Positions 50,103 through 58,919 of a DNA stretch of 64,000 nt are shown here, piece after piece. Below the pieces are notes generated by a model. It was given only the letters and a program-made list of their open reading frames with translations. It searched no databases and was not told the DNA's origin. Location: assembly GCA_964650705.1 (NCBI GenBank), contig CAZYUJ010000003.1, forward strand, positions 155,830 to 219,829, given 5' to 3'. The position numbers were made by a program, and so were the translations under genes. The stretch is from Faeciplasma sp964650705. Lineage in GTDB: Bacteria; Bacillota; Clostridia; Oscillospirales; Ruminococcaceae. Each line of letters opens with the position of its first letter. The stretch's first letter is position 1.

Positions 50103-51545
50103 ATGAAGAAGAGAATTGTAGCAATGCTTTTGGCATGCGTTATGCTTCTTAGCATGACAATGCTCACAGCATGTAATGGCGGTGGCACCGTTAATAATGA
50201 CGACGGAACCGTTTCTGCAACCGGTAACTTCACTGTTCCTGAGGGCGGATATGACGGCAGTGCTGTCACCATCACCTTCTACAACACAATGGGCTCTAAC
50301 TTAAGCACTGTATTGGAGGCTTACATTGCTGAGTTCAACAAGCTCTATCCCAACATCACCGTTGTAAGCACCAACGTTGGCGGCTATGACGACGTCAGAG
50401 AGCAGATCTCCACCGAGATCACTGTCGGCAACCAGCCCAACATCGCTTACTGCTATCCCGACCACGTTGCTCTTTACAACTTGGCTAAGGCAGTAACCAC
50501 CTTGGACAGCCTTATCGACAGCGACATCACCGTGACCCGTGCTGACGGCACGACCGAAATTTTGGGTCTTACCGATGAGCAGAAGGCTGACTTCATCGAA
50601 GGCTATTACAACGAAGGCAAGCAGTTCGGCGACGGACTCATGTACACAATGCCTTTGTCCAAGTCCACCGAAGTTTTGTACTATAACAAGACATTCTTCG
50701 ATGCAAACGGCATCAGCGTTCCCACCACTTGGGACGAGCTCGAAGAGGTTTGCGCTCAGATCAAGGCGATCGACCCCGAATCCATTCCTCTCGGCTACGA
50801 CTCTGAAGCTAACTGGTTCATCACCATGTGCGAACAGTACGGTTCTGATTATACCAGCGCTTCGGGCGACCACTACCTCTTTGACAACGAGACCAACCAC
50901 GCTTTCGTTGAAAAGTTCAACTCTTGGTATCAGAAGGGCTATTTGACCACCCAGACCATCTATGGTGCATATACTTCCGGTCTCTTCACCACCTTGACCG
51001 GCACAAAGAGCTATATGTCCATCGGTTCTTCCGCAGGTGCTACATATCAGCGTCCCGCAGCTAATGCTGACGGCACATATCCCTTCGAGGTTGGCATCGC
51101 AACCATTCCTCAGGTTGACGCTTCCAACGCCAAGGTCATCTCTCAGGGCCCCAGCCTTTGCATCTTCCAGAAGGACAATCCTCAGGAAGTCATCGCTTCT
51201 TGGCTCTTCGTTAAGTATTTGACCACCAACGTCGAATTCCAGGCTGAATTCGCAATGGCTTCCGGTTACGTTCCCGTAATCAAGTCTGTTGGCGAAAACC
51301 CCGTTTATGCTGAATTCATCTCCAAGGCTGACGGCGGCAACTATATCTCTGCACTTTCTGCAAAGGTCTGCCTCGAACAGGAAGAAGCTTACTATACTTC
51401 TCCTGCATTCAACGGCTCTTCCACCGCCCGTGATCAGGTCGGCGCTTTGATCACCAAGTGCCTCACCCTTTCGGGCAACGACGTAGCATCCCAGATCGAC
51501 AAGGCATTTAAGGATGCTGTCGCAGAGTGCGAATATCACGGCTAA
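50103..51545 (+). CDS. Solute-binding lipoprotein of the ABC importer
   Basis: 480 residues from the ATG with GAAAGGA upstream. Lipobox LTAC with Cys24. Family 1 extracellular receptor resembling UgpB: EVLYYNKTFFDANGISVPTT and TWDELEEVCAQIKAIDPESI are in the first-lobe and hinge regions. It belongs to a different subfamily from the six array lipoproteins (no TLSTEDAEAILAAAG pre-domain and no DEWTWD motif). It is the operon's own receptor, so the array genes are not needed to complete this importer. An AGACAA/TTGTCT hairpin lies in the 60-base gap before it. Confidence 0.93.
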   Translation: MKKRIVAMLLACVMLLSMTMLTACNGGGTVNNDDGTVSATGNFTVPEGGYDGSAVTITFYNTMGSNLSTVLEAYIAEFNKLYPNITVVSTNVGGYDDVREQISTEITVGNQPNIAYCYPDHVALYNLAKAVTTLDSLIDSDITVTRADGTTEILGLTDEQKADFIEGYYNEGKQFGDGLMYTMPLSKSTEVLYYNKTFFDANGISVPTTWDELEEVCAQIKAIDPESIPLGYDSEANWFITMCEQYGSDYTSASGDHYLFDNETNHAFVEKFNSWYQKGYLTTQTIYGAYTSGLFTTLTGTKSYMSIGSSAGATYQRPAANADGTYPFEVGIATIPQVDASNAKVISQGPSLCIFQKDNPQEVIASWLFVKYLTTNVEFQAEFAMASGYVPVIKSVGENPVYAEFISKADGGNYISALSAKVCLEQEEAYYTSPAFNGSSTARDQVGALITKCLTLSGNDVASQIDKAFKDAVAECEYHG

Positions 51546-51557
51546 TCAAAAAAAGTG

Positions 51558-52910
51558 ATGAAAACGCTTTATAAACTTTTATCTCTTCTGACAGTGTTTT
51601 GTATGCTTTTTCTGTGTGTCGGCTGTAACGCTCAGCCGACCGCAGACGGCGCCGAAAACGGTCAGGAAACGAAAATAAGCGATCCCATCGACTATGCTGC
51701 GAGCGTCAAGCTTGATATGTCAAGCTCGACCGCCAAGCAGGAGGTCAGTGTCAAAACCTTTGTTGACGGTGACACCGTTCACTTCAACGTTCCGACGTCT
51801 GTTATTGAAACGGGCGTGTTGAAGGCGAGATTTTTGGCTATCAACACCCCCGAGTCAACCGGCAAGATCGAGGAATATGGCAAAGCGGCTTCGAACTTCA
51901 CAAAAGAGGTCCTCTCAAAAGCGACCTCTATCATAATAGAATCGGAAACGTCTAGCTGGAATCACGATTCGACAGGCTCGAGATATTTGGTGTGGGTCTG
52001 GTATAAGACCGCTGACAGCGAGGATTATCGAAACCTTAACATCGAAATTTTGCAAAACGGCCTTGCGATCGCAAATTCCTCTGCAAGCGGGCTCTATGGC
52101 GAGACGGCTGTTGCCGCCATCAATCAGGCAAAAGCCCAAAAGCTGAATGTATATTCGGGCGAAAAGGACCCCGATTTCTATTACGGTGAGGCGGTCGAGC
52201 TCACGCTTAAGGAGCTAAGAACCAACATCGAAGCCTATAACGGCATCACGGTCGCCTTTAGCGGGATCATAACCATGAACAACAATAACAGCGTATATAT
52301 CGAAGCTTATGACGCTGAGACTGATATGTATTATGGCATGTCGGTGTATTATGGCTATGGATTGACCGGCGCAGGACTTGATGTTTTGACCGTCGGAAAC
52401 GAGGCAAGGATCGTCGGCTCAGTTCAGTATTATGAAGCAGGCGGAACCTATCAGGTGTCCGACCTTACATACAGACTGATGCAGCCCGATGACCCCGGAA
52501 ACATCCAAAAGCTCAGCGACGGACACAGCGGCGCATACCGCTTGACAAGCGCTGATGAGTTCGTTAACGGCAAGGTCGATATTGAGCTTGAAGACGGCAC
52601 GAAGACCTTTGACTATGCGGCTTTGGCGATGAGCACTTCGATCGAAATGAAGAATCTCAAGGTTGTGGACGTATATACCACCACCGCTGAGGACAGCTCA
52701 TCCAAGGGTGCAATGACCCTTAGCTGTGAGGCTGAGGATGGCACTGTCATCAGTGTCAGAACCGTTGTTTTGGTTGACGAAAACGGCAACCTTGTCACTG
52801 AGGATGCCTATATGGGCAAGGTCATTGACGTCAAGGGAATCGTTGATTTCTTTGATTTGAGCTATCAGATAAAAGTTTTCACCAAAGACGATATAACAAT
52901 CATAAACTAA
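51558..52910 (+). CDS. Surface lipoprotein with staphylococcal-nuclease domain and OB-like domains
   Basis: 450 residues. Lipobox CVGC with Cys23. The SNase domain (about 63-195) has its active-site residues: Asp72 (VDGDTVHF), Arg91 and Glu99 (RFLAINTPES) and Arg142 (GSRYLVWVW). It should cut DNA and RNA outside the cell, Ca2+ dependently. Behind it are two OB-fold-like segments (about 200-300 and 300-450), as in YhcR-type nucleases. The ATG at 51558 or a GTG 3 bases earlier may start it; there is no strong ribosome binding site, so translation is probably coupled to the binding-protein gene 12 bases upstream. Confidence 0.85.
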   Translation: MKTLYKLLSLLTVFCMLFLCVGCNAQPTADGAENGQETKISDPIDYAASVKLDMSSSTAKQEVSVKTFVDGDTVHFNVPTSVIETGVLKARFLAINTPESTGKIEEYGKAASNFTKEVLSKATSIIIESETSSWNHDSTGSRYLVWVWYKTADSEDYRNLNIEILQNGLAIANSSASGLYGETAVAAINQAKAQKLNVYSGEKDPDFYYGEAVELTLKELRTNIEAYNGITVAFSGIITMNNNNSVYIEAYDAETDMYYGMSVYYGYGLTGAGLDVLTVGNEARIVGSVQYYEAGGTYQVSDLTYRLMQPDDPGNIQKLSDGHSGAYRLTSADEFVNGKVDIELEDGTKTFDYAALAMSTSIEMKNLKVVDVYTTTAEDSSSKGAMTLSCEAEDGTVISVRTVVLVDENGNLVTEDAYMGKVIDVKGIVDFFDLSYQIKVFTKDDITIIN

Positions 52911-52929
52911 TAAGATAAAGGAGCTAACC

Positions 52930-54609
52930 ATGAAAAAATTACTTGCTTTTGCATTAATGCTTGCAATGGTTGTCACCATGTTCGCAGGCTGCTCCCCCGA
53001 AGAACCCGTTGACGATGTTAATACTCCCGTTGACGAAGTTGTAGAAACTGACGGCTTGGCAGATGCTGTTGCATATGTTAAGACCATCTATAAGAATGCC
53101 GCTGAGATCACCTCTAAGGACTATGAAAGAATCGGCACCGTTCCCGTCGGCGACGTTAAGTATACCGTTGTTTGGACAGTTGACGTCAGCGAAGACATCG
53201 CTAAGGTCGTTGTTGCAGAAAACGGCATGGTAACCATCGACGTTAACGAAGATTCTACTGAAGAAGTTCCCTATGTTTTGACCGCTACCATCACCGATGC
53301 TGACGGCAACACCGAAACACTTAGCTGGAACCACATCCTTCCCGCAACCATGAACGTTGACGGCATGACATATGCTGAGATCGTTGCTTTGGGCTACACC
53401 TTGACCGACGGCGGCGCTTTGGAAGACACCTATCGCTTGTACGGTACAGTTACTTCTATCGACACCGTTTGGAGCGAAGACTATCAGAACATCACCGTTA
53501 CCATCACTGTTGACGGTTGCGAAGATCAGCCCATCATGTGCTACCGCCTCAAGGGCGACGGCGCTAAGGACTTGGCTGTCGGTGATAAGATCACTGTTGA
53601 AGGCGTTTTGAAGAACTATAAGGGAACTATCGAGTTCGACGCAGGCTGCGTTCTCGTTGGCTACGGCGAGCATCCCTCTCAGACAGCACTTTTGAAGGCT
53701 GCATTCGCTTTGGGCGAAGGTGCTTCTATGGACTATCCCTCTGTCATGACAGGTACTGTTACCGAGATCACTTCTGCTTGGAGCGATGAATACGGCAACA
53801 TCACCGTTAATATGCAGGTTGAAGATAAGATCGTTATGGCTTATAGACTCAAGGGCGAAGGCGCTAAGGATTTGGCTGTAGGCGACGTCATCACCGTTGC
53901 AGGTACTATCAAGAACTATAAGGGAACTGTTGAATACGACTCAGGATGCCTCTTGGTTCCCAACGATTCTTACACCAGCGTTAAGAACGCACTTTCCGGC
54001 TACAAGCTCCTTGAGGACGAGGCTCAGGAAGGCGAAAAGACTATCACCGGCGAGATCGTTAACATCGACACCGTTTGGAGCGAAGACTATCAGAACATCA
54101 CTGTAACCATCGTTGCAGGCGGCTTGACCGATTACAAGATCATGTGCTACCGTCTCAAGGGCGACGGCGCTAAGGATCTTAAGGTTGGCGACGTTATCAC
54201 TGTTACCGGCGTTTTGAAGAACTATAAGGGAACTATTGAGTTCGACGCAGGATGCACTCTTGATGCTTTGACTGCAAGCGAAGAACCTGCTCCCACAGCT
54301 CCCGAGAATCCTTTGGATATCGTAGCTGCTGCATATGCTCTTGAAGCAGGCTCATCATTGCCCTATACAGCAACTCTGACAGGTACCATCGTTTCCATCG
54401 ACACCGAATACAGCGAACAGTATAGCAACATCACCGTTACCATCGCTGTTGAAGGCGCTGAAGACCAGCCCATTCAGTGCTTCCGCCTTAAGGGCGAAGG
54501 TGCTGCTGCCTTGGCAGTCGGCGACAGCATCACTGTAACCGGTATGCTCAAGAACTATAACGGCACGATCGAATTCGATGCAGGCTGCACATTGGACAGC
54601 GTTAACTGA
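52930..54609 (+). CDS. Lipoprotein with Ig-like domain and four OB-fold-like repeats
   Basis: 559 residues. Lipobox FAGC with Cys21. An Ig-like beta domain (about 45-135) is followed by four repeats (about 166-243, 270-343, 368-445, 480-556). Each repeat carries a GTV/IxSID...NITVTI strand pair, YRLKG(D/E)GAKDL and a closing NYKGTIEFDAGC. Repeats of this type occur behind extracellular nucleases and are thought to bind nucleic acid. AAAGGAG precedes the ATG, 19 bases after the nuclease gene. There is no catalytic motif. I infer a surface nucleic-acid-capture protein for the nuclease and the importer. Confidence 0.78.
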   Translation: MKKLLAFALMLAMVVTMFAGCSPEEPVDDVNTPVDEVVETDGLADAVAYVKTIYKNAAEITSKDYERIGTVPVGDVKYTVVWTVDVSEDIAKVVVAENGMVTIDVNEDSTEEVPYVLTATITDADGNTETLSWNHILPATMNVDGMTYAEIVALGYTLTDGGALEDTYRLYGTVTSIDTVWSEDYQNITVTITVDGCEDQPIMCYRLKGDGAKDLAVGDKITVEGVLKNYKGTIEFDAGCVLVGYGEHPSQTALLKAAFALGEGASMDYPSVMTGTVTEITSAWSDEYGNITVNMQVEDKIVMAYRLKGEGAKDLAVGDVITVAGTIKNYKGTVEYDSGCLLVPNDSYTSVKNALSGYKLLEDEAQEGEKTITGEIVNIDTVWSEDYQNITVTIVAGGLTDYKIMCYRLKGDGAKDLKVGDVITVTGVLKNYKGTIEFDAGCTLDALTASEEPAPTAPENPLDIVAAAYALEAGSSLPYTATLTGTIVSIDTEYSEQYSNITVTIAVEGAEDQPIQCFRLKGEGAAALAVGDSITVTGMLKNYNGTIEFDAGCTLDSVN

Positions 54610-54626
54610 TAATTGCTGACATAATT

Positions 54627-54660
54627 AAAAGCCGCACTCCTTTTGGAGTGCGGCTTTTTG
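54627..54660 (+). terminator. Terminator of the ABC/nuclease operon
   Basis: AAAAGCCGCACTCC-TTTT-GGAGTGCGGCTTTTT, perfect stem. Confidence 0.92.
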
Positions 54661-54883
54661 CGCCTTCGGCGCAGGTGCGCCGCCACGCCGCCGACGCGGC
54701 ACTTGCGGCGCACTTCGGGGGCGAAGCCCCGCCCACGCGCCCGTCGGGCGCGTGGGCGCCCCGCTGCTTATAGCAGCGGGGCTGATCGGCGCCGAAGGCG
54801 CCGATCGGGCTTCGCCCGACTTGATGCGGCGTGGCGCCGAAGGCGCAAGTGCCGCATATCCATCCGCCGAAGGCGGATACCTT
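54661..54883. repeat. GC-rich multi-hairpin element R4 (opposite orientation to R3)
   Basis: The outer module GTGCGCCGC (54675-54683)/GCGGCGCAC (54705-54713) encloses CACGCCGC...GCGGCACTT. The core is 54717-54817: GGGGGCGAAGCCCC, hairpins 54731-54757 (arms GCCCACGCGCCC), 54758-54782 (arms GCCCCGCTGC) and 54784-54806 (arms GATCGGCGCC), GGGCTTCGCCC. After a TGCGGC...GCCGCA stem, ATCCGCC-GAA-GGCGGAT and ATACCTTT close the element, mirroring the left end of R3. Confidence 0.85.
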
Positions 54884-54885
54884 TG

Positions 54886-54921
54886 AAAAAACGATCCCCG
54901 ACAGACATAAGTCTATCGGGG
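54886..54921 (-). terminator. Terminator of the dgt-surE operon
   Basis: Minus strand: CCCCGATAGAC-TTAT-GTCTGTCGGGG followed by ATCGTTTTTT. Confidence 0.88.
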
Positions 54922-54927
54922 AAAATT

Positions 54928-55653
54928 TTATTCTTCGCTTAAATGCTTGATCCTCTCATAAGCCGTCATAGCGGTGCGGTTGGTGGTCAAAGGCATAACC
55001 GAGATATAGCCGTGCATCACAGCGTCTGTGTCAAGGCTGTTGTCGCCGCTGTCAGAGAAAATGTCCTTGCCTTGAGGCAGATACATATCGTCCCCCTGCG
55101 GAATGAAATCATCGGAATAATACGGCCCGCCTTGATGAGTTATCAATATCTTTCCCGCTTCGCGAGGGATATTGACGTTGTAAACACCGTTAAGCTCTAA
55201 AAGTCCGTTATCGAAAACAAACTTGAAAACTCTGTCTAAATGCTCGGTCGCGTCGTCATAGCTTTCGGGAGGGGTAGAAACAGCTATCGCCTTGAATCCA
55301 AGGTTCGCCGCCTCGCAAGCAGCCGCAACCGTTCCCGAATACATAATGTCCGAGCCGATATTAAGCCCTCTGTTCACGCCCGATATAACGAGATCAGGCT
55401 TTTCGCCGTTTCCCAAAATCGCAAATCGAACACAGTCAGCAGGAGTCGAATCAACAGTATAGACCTCTATTCCTTCCTCAAGAGTGAGCTTCTTGACCTC
55501 AAAAGCCTTGTGGATCTCAACACCGTGGCTCTTCGCGCTTTGCTCGACCTTGGGGACGTATACCACTGCCTCGCCAAGCTTGCGGCACCACTTTATAAGA
55601 GGCACAAGCTGGGAAGCGCTGACTCCGTCATCGTTAGTTATAAGTATTCTCAT
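54928..55653 (-). CDS. surE: 5'/3'-nucleotidase SurE
   Basis: 241 residues starting MRILITNDDG; GAGG lies 7 bases before the ATG at 55653 (an in-frame TTG six bases earlier is less likely). NDDG at the start and SGVNRGLNIGSDIMYSGTV carry the metal and phosphate ligands of the SurE family, which removes 5' or 3' phosphates from nucleotides and short polyphosphates. The start overlaps the upstream stop (ATGA). It ends the operon. Confidence 0.96.
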   Translation of the reverse strand: MRILITNDDGVSASQLVPLIKWCRKLGEAVVYVPKVEQSAKSHGVEIHKAFEVKKLTLEEGIEVYTVDSTPADCVRFAILGNGEKPDLVISGVNRGLNIGSDIMYSGTVAAACEAANLGFKAIAVSTPPESYDDATEHLDRVFKFVFDNGLLELNGVYNVNIPREAGKILITHQGGPYYSDDFIPQGDDMYLPQGKDIFSDSGDNSLDTDAVMHGYISVMPLTTNRTAMTAYERIKHLSEE

Positions 55654-56645
55654 ATCCAATCCTCGTGAGTTTCTTTATAGTTTTTAATATGTGCATCGGC
55701 ATCCTTCAAGAGCTCCTGCATCTCTTCCAAGCTATAAACCGTTGCTCCGCTCGCACAAGCGTGTCCGCCGCCGTGATATTTCTCAGCGATCTCATTTATG
55801 TGCACAAATCTCGAGCGAAGTCTGACTCTTATCGAGCCTTCCTCATCGTTGTTGTCGATAAACGCTATCCAACAGATCGCCCCTCTTATAGAATCAAGGC
55901 ATCCGATGGATGCGCTTGCTGACTCTTGCGTAAGGTTAAATCTCTCCTGCATTTCCTTGTCGATAAAGATATACGCAACGCCGTTTTCGGTTATCTGCAT
56001 TTTTTCATAGATATAAGCCTTGAACTTCAAATATTCAAAAGCTTCGAGATAGAGCCGCGCAAACAGTCTGTCGGTGTCAACGCCGATGTCCAAAAGCGTT
56101 CCCGCACAGCGCATTGTGTCGCCGCTGACACTCGAAAAGCGGAATCTTCCCGAGTCGGTAACCATTCCCGTATATAAATATGTTGCGGCTTCTCGGCTTA
56201 TCTTGAGCTCGTCCTTGAACGCATTGTAAAATTCAACGATCATCTCACAACAGCTTGATCTTTCTTCCTCGACCCAAGAGATGTCCCCATAAGGCTCCAA
56301 GGGGATATGGTGGTCGATCTTTATAAGCTCTCGGCACAAGGAGTATTTTTGGTTCGATATTCTCGCCTTTGAGGCTGTATCGACAACGATTCCCAAGGCT
56401 GATTTATACATCTCGTCATCCACAGGCTCATCCTCAGGGCCCAAGAACGCCAGATATGCCGAAGTGTCCTCGTCGATGAGATATATCTCCTTTTCGGGGA
56501 AGGTGAGCTTCAAGATCTCTTTTAATCCCTTTGATGCGCCGACACAGTCGCCGTCGTTTCTTATGTGTCTGAATATCATTATGCGCTCATATTCCTTTAT
56601 CTTATCCAAGATCGGGCGCAAATTATCAAGTGTTACGTGGATCAT
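55650..56645 (-). CDS. DHH phosphoesterase A (NrnA-like)
   Basis: 331 residues. DHH domain with HIRNDGD (27-33, the metal motif of the family, normally HxxPDGD) and DHH (111-113); a C-terminal DHHA1 domain with GGGHACASGAT. NrnA-type enzymes degrade short RNAs and 3'-phosphoadenosine 5'-phosphate. The first motif is altered (RN for PD-like spacing), and the position normally DTS reads VVDTAS, so substrate preference may differ from copy B. It starts 1 base after copy B. Confidence 0.9.
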   Translation of the reverse strand: MIHVTLDNLRPILDKIKEYERIMIFRHIRNDGDCVGASKGLKEILKLTFPEKEIYLIDEDTSAYLAFLGPEDEPVDDEMYKSALGIVVDTASKARISNQKYSLCRELIKIDHHIPLEPYGDISWVEEERSSCCEMIVEFYNAFKDELKISREAATYLYTGMVTDSGRFRFSSVSGDTMRCAGTLLDIGVDTDRLFARLYLEAFEYLKFKAYIYEKMQITENGVAYIFIDKEMQERFNLTQESASASIGCLDSIRGAICWIAFIDNNDEEGSIRVRLRSRFVHINEIAEKYHGGGHACASGATVYSLEEMQELLKDADAHIKNYKETHEDWI

Positions 56646-56646
56646 A

Positions 56647-57582
56647 TTAATCTCCCATCATTTCATCAAGTTCACGAAGCATCTCGTTAGCTTCTTCGCG
56701 GTCCTTAAGTGTGGCGCCGCTTGCTTTAGCGTGTCCGCCGCCGCCGTGAGCTACTGCCACGGGGTTGATGTTATATTTTGAGGAGCGAAGCTCACACAAA
56801 ACTCCCGCCTCGGTCTCTGTGAAGTTGACCCAAATGTCAACACCCTTGGTGTCAGCCATAATGTTGACCATTCCACGCGAGATGCTGAATGAATCCATTC
56901 CCGTTGCCAAAAATTCCTCATAGGTCGTATAGATATATGCAACGTTCTTTTCGGTGAGCTGAATTTTTTGAGTAAACATAGCTTTGCGCTTTTTGCTTTC
57001 CAAAGTGTCGGAATATAGATTCTTATAGATATCGGCGGTGTCAAACCTTTGCTCCATAATGAAAGAGGCGAGACGGAAGGTGTTCGAGCTCGTCGAGTCA
57101 TATCTGAACCTGCCCGAGTCGGTTATCATGCCGGTATAAAGCGCCTTTGCGCTCTCAGGGCTGAGCTTAAGTCCCGATTCAAACGCTAACTCGGCAACAA
57201 GTCCGCAACAGCTTTCATATGAAGAGTCGATAACCTCGACGTTACAGATATTTTCAGCGAAAAGATGGTGGTCGATCCTTGCGGTCTGCTTGGCGGTCTT
57301 ATATCTCTCGTCGCTTATAAGATGGGACGAGCCACAGTCCAATACGATAGCAAGTGCATCTGAATATATATCATCGGGGATATCGTCCATCACGCTTGAA
57401 TCCATAAATTCAAAGAATCCTGCGCCGTCGCCAACGCAATAAACCGTCTTTTCGGGGAAGTTGTCCGAAATAATGTGTCTAAGTCCGATCTGACTTCCCA
57501 AAGCGTCACCGTCCGGGTGGTGATGTCTGTGAATTATTATAGTGTCATGCGCTTTGATCTCATTTAAAATAGCTTCAAACAT
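56647..57582 (-). CDS. DHH phosphoesterase B (NrnA-like)
   Basis: 311 residues from the ATG at 57582; AGAGGAAAC lies upstream and an earlier in-frame ATG has no spacing. The classical motifs are intact: HHHPDGDALGS (20-30), DHH, and GGGHAKASGAT at the C-terminus. It is the more canonical of the two tandem paralogues. It is 14 bases after dgt and is probably the main nanoRNase; copy A may be a specialised form. Confidence 0.92.
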   Translation of the reverse strand: MFEAILNEIKAHDTIIIHRHHHPDGDALGSQIGLRHIISDNFPEKTVYCVGDGAGFFEFMDSSVMDDIPDDIYSDALAIVLDCGSSHLISDERYKTAKQTARIDHHLFAENICNVEVIDSSYESCCGLVAELAFESGLKLSPESAKALYTGMITDSGRFRYDSTSSNTFRLASFIMEQRFDTADIYKNLYSDTLESKKRKAMFTQKIQLTEKNVAYIYTTYEEFLATGMDSFSISRGMVNIMADTKGVDIWVNFTETEAGVLCELRSSKYNINPVAVAHGGGGHAKASGATLKDREEANEMLRELDEMMGD

Positions 57583-57596
57583 TTTGTTTCCTCTTG

Positions 57597-58805
57597 TCAT
57601 TTTTCGTTATCGAAATAGCCTTTATATTCGACCTTCAAATTGCTCGTCGGGAACATATATCTGTGAAGGTCGATGAAATAGTCATCCGTCATGCTCGCAA
57701 TATAATCAACAACAAGCTGATTCGGCTCAGTGCTTTCATACTTTTCGCTGCGCTGATAGTGCGCTTTGTTGACATAGTCGATATGATGTGTGAATATCGG
57801 TGATGTTTTGATGCCTTTTTTAAGGTCATCCAAAAGCTGGCCATACATCTCGTTCATCATAGGCTTGGCGGTGACGTCAAGCCGAGCTCTTGTCGAAGCA
57901 CTTTCATAGATCTTCATCCAGTTTTCTTTTCTTGCGACTGTAAGAGCCTCGAAATGCTTTGGGTCGAGCTTGATATAGGGCATACCGTAGCTGTTTTCTA
58001 TGATGTTCACCACAAGATTGTTGATTATTTCGGCGTTTATCGAGCCGATCTCTGTGCTGGAATAGTCGTTTTCGTCGATGATGTTGATCCTTGCGGCATC
58101 CTGTCTGTCTTTTCCCAGATATGCAATAACGTCAGAGATACGCACAACTGCCCCCTCAAGCGTCGAGGGCAAAAGGTGAGCCGCATAATCGGGATCGTTA
58201 CAGCATTTCTCGATGCGCTTATCAAATTCCTCAAAGCTCAAAATAGGCTCAGGGCGGTATTCCTCTTTGGGGATCTCTCCGTTGTGACCTGCGATGCCGT
58301 CAAGCGTTTGCAGACTGATGTTAAGAGGGAATATGCCATCAAGCACTCTTACGGAATGGATGTTATGATAGAAATATCTTCCCGTGTGCTTGTTATACAG
58401 CTCGTTCAAATAAGCCTCACCCGTGTGGGCGAAGGGAGGATGCCCGATGTCATGTCCCAAAGATATCGCCTCAATAAGGTCGAGGTTTAGATTCAGCGCC
58501 GCACCGATGGTTCTTGCAATTCGGGAAACAAGCTGAACGTGAAGGCTTCTGCGTGTGATGTCGTCGTTTTTGATGAGTGAAAAAACTTGCGTTTTATCGC
58601 TGTAACGATTATAATATGAGCAATGCATTATCTTGTCGATATCTTGAACAAACGGCGGTCTCCAAAGCGTGGGACGGTCCTTCGAAACAGAGTGTCTCCT
58701 TATAACGCTGCCGTTTTCGAATGCGACTCTTTCAAACGAACCGGCTTCACGCTCTCGGATGATCCTATCGTTGATCTTTTTTGAAAGCTGTTCATATTTC
58801 GGCAC
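57597..58805 (-). CDS. dgt: Deoxyguanosinetriphosphate triphosphohydrolase-like protein
   Basis: 402 residues with a GTG start; AGAGGTGATACC lies upstream, and the longer in-frame sequence runs back across the promoter at 58852-58880. HD domain: His89 (RRSLHV), His118-Asp119 (GHDIGHPPFAHTGE), typical of dNTP triphosphohydrolases that turn dNTPs into deoxynucleosides and triphosphate. First gene of the operon dgt - DHH B - DHH A - surE. Confidence 0.93.
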   Translation of the reverse strand: MPKYEQLSKKINDRIIREREAGSFERVAFENGSVIRRHSVSKDRPTLWRPPFVQDIDKIMHCSYYNRYSDKTQVFSLIKNDDITRRSLHVQLVSRIARTIGAALNLNLDLIEAISLGHDIGHPPFAHTGEAYLNELYNKHTGRYFYHNIHSVRVLDGIFPLNISLQTLDGIAGHNGEIPKEEYRPEPILSFEEFDKRIEKCCNDPDYAAHLLPSTLEGAVVRISDVIAYLGKDRQDAARINIIDENDYSSTEIGSINAEIINNLVVNIIENSYGMPYIKLDPKHFEALTVARKENWMKIYESASTRARLDVTAKPMMNEMYGQLLDDLKKGIKTSPIFTHHIDYVNKAHYQRSEKYESTEPNQLVVDYIASMTDDYFIDLHRYMFPTSNLKVEYKGYFDNEK

Positions 58806-58851
58806 GGTATCACCTCTTTTCTGATTAGTGCATATTTCAAGTCCACATATC

Positions 58852-58880
58852 ATCATACCATAAATCGAAAAAATTATCAA
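58852..58880 (-). promoter_or_regulatory. Promoter of the dgt operon
   Basis: Minus strand: TTGATA (58880-58875), 17 bases, TATGAT (58857-58852) with TGG before the -10. Confidence 0.8.
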
Positions 58881-58919
58881 TTGGTTTTTAACGTATCAAT
58901 TTTGCGAAGGGGGAGGAAG

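Noticed and set aside
53897..54106. Short frames inside the OB-repeat gene
   Set aside because: Out-of-phase shadows repeated by the DNA repeats.
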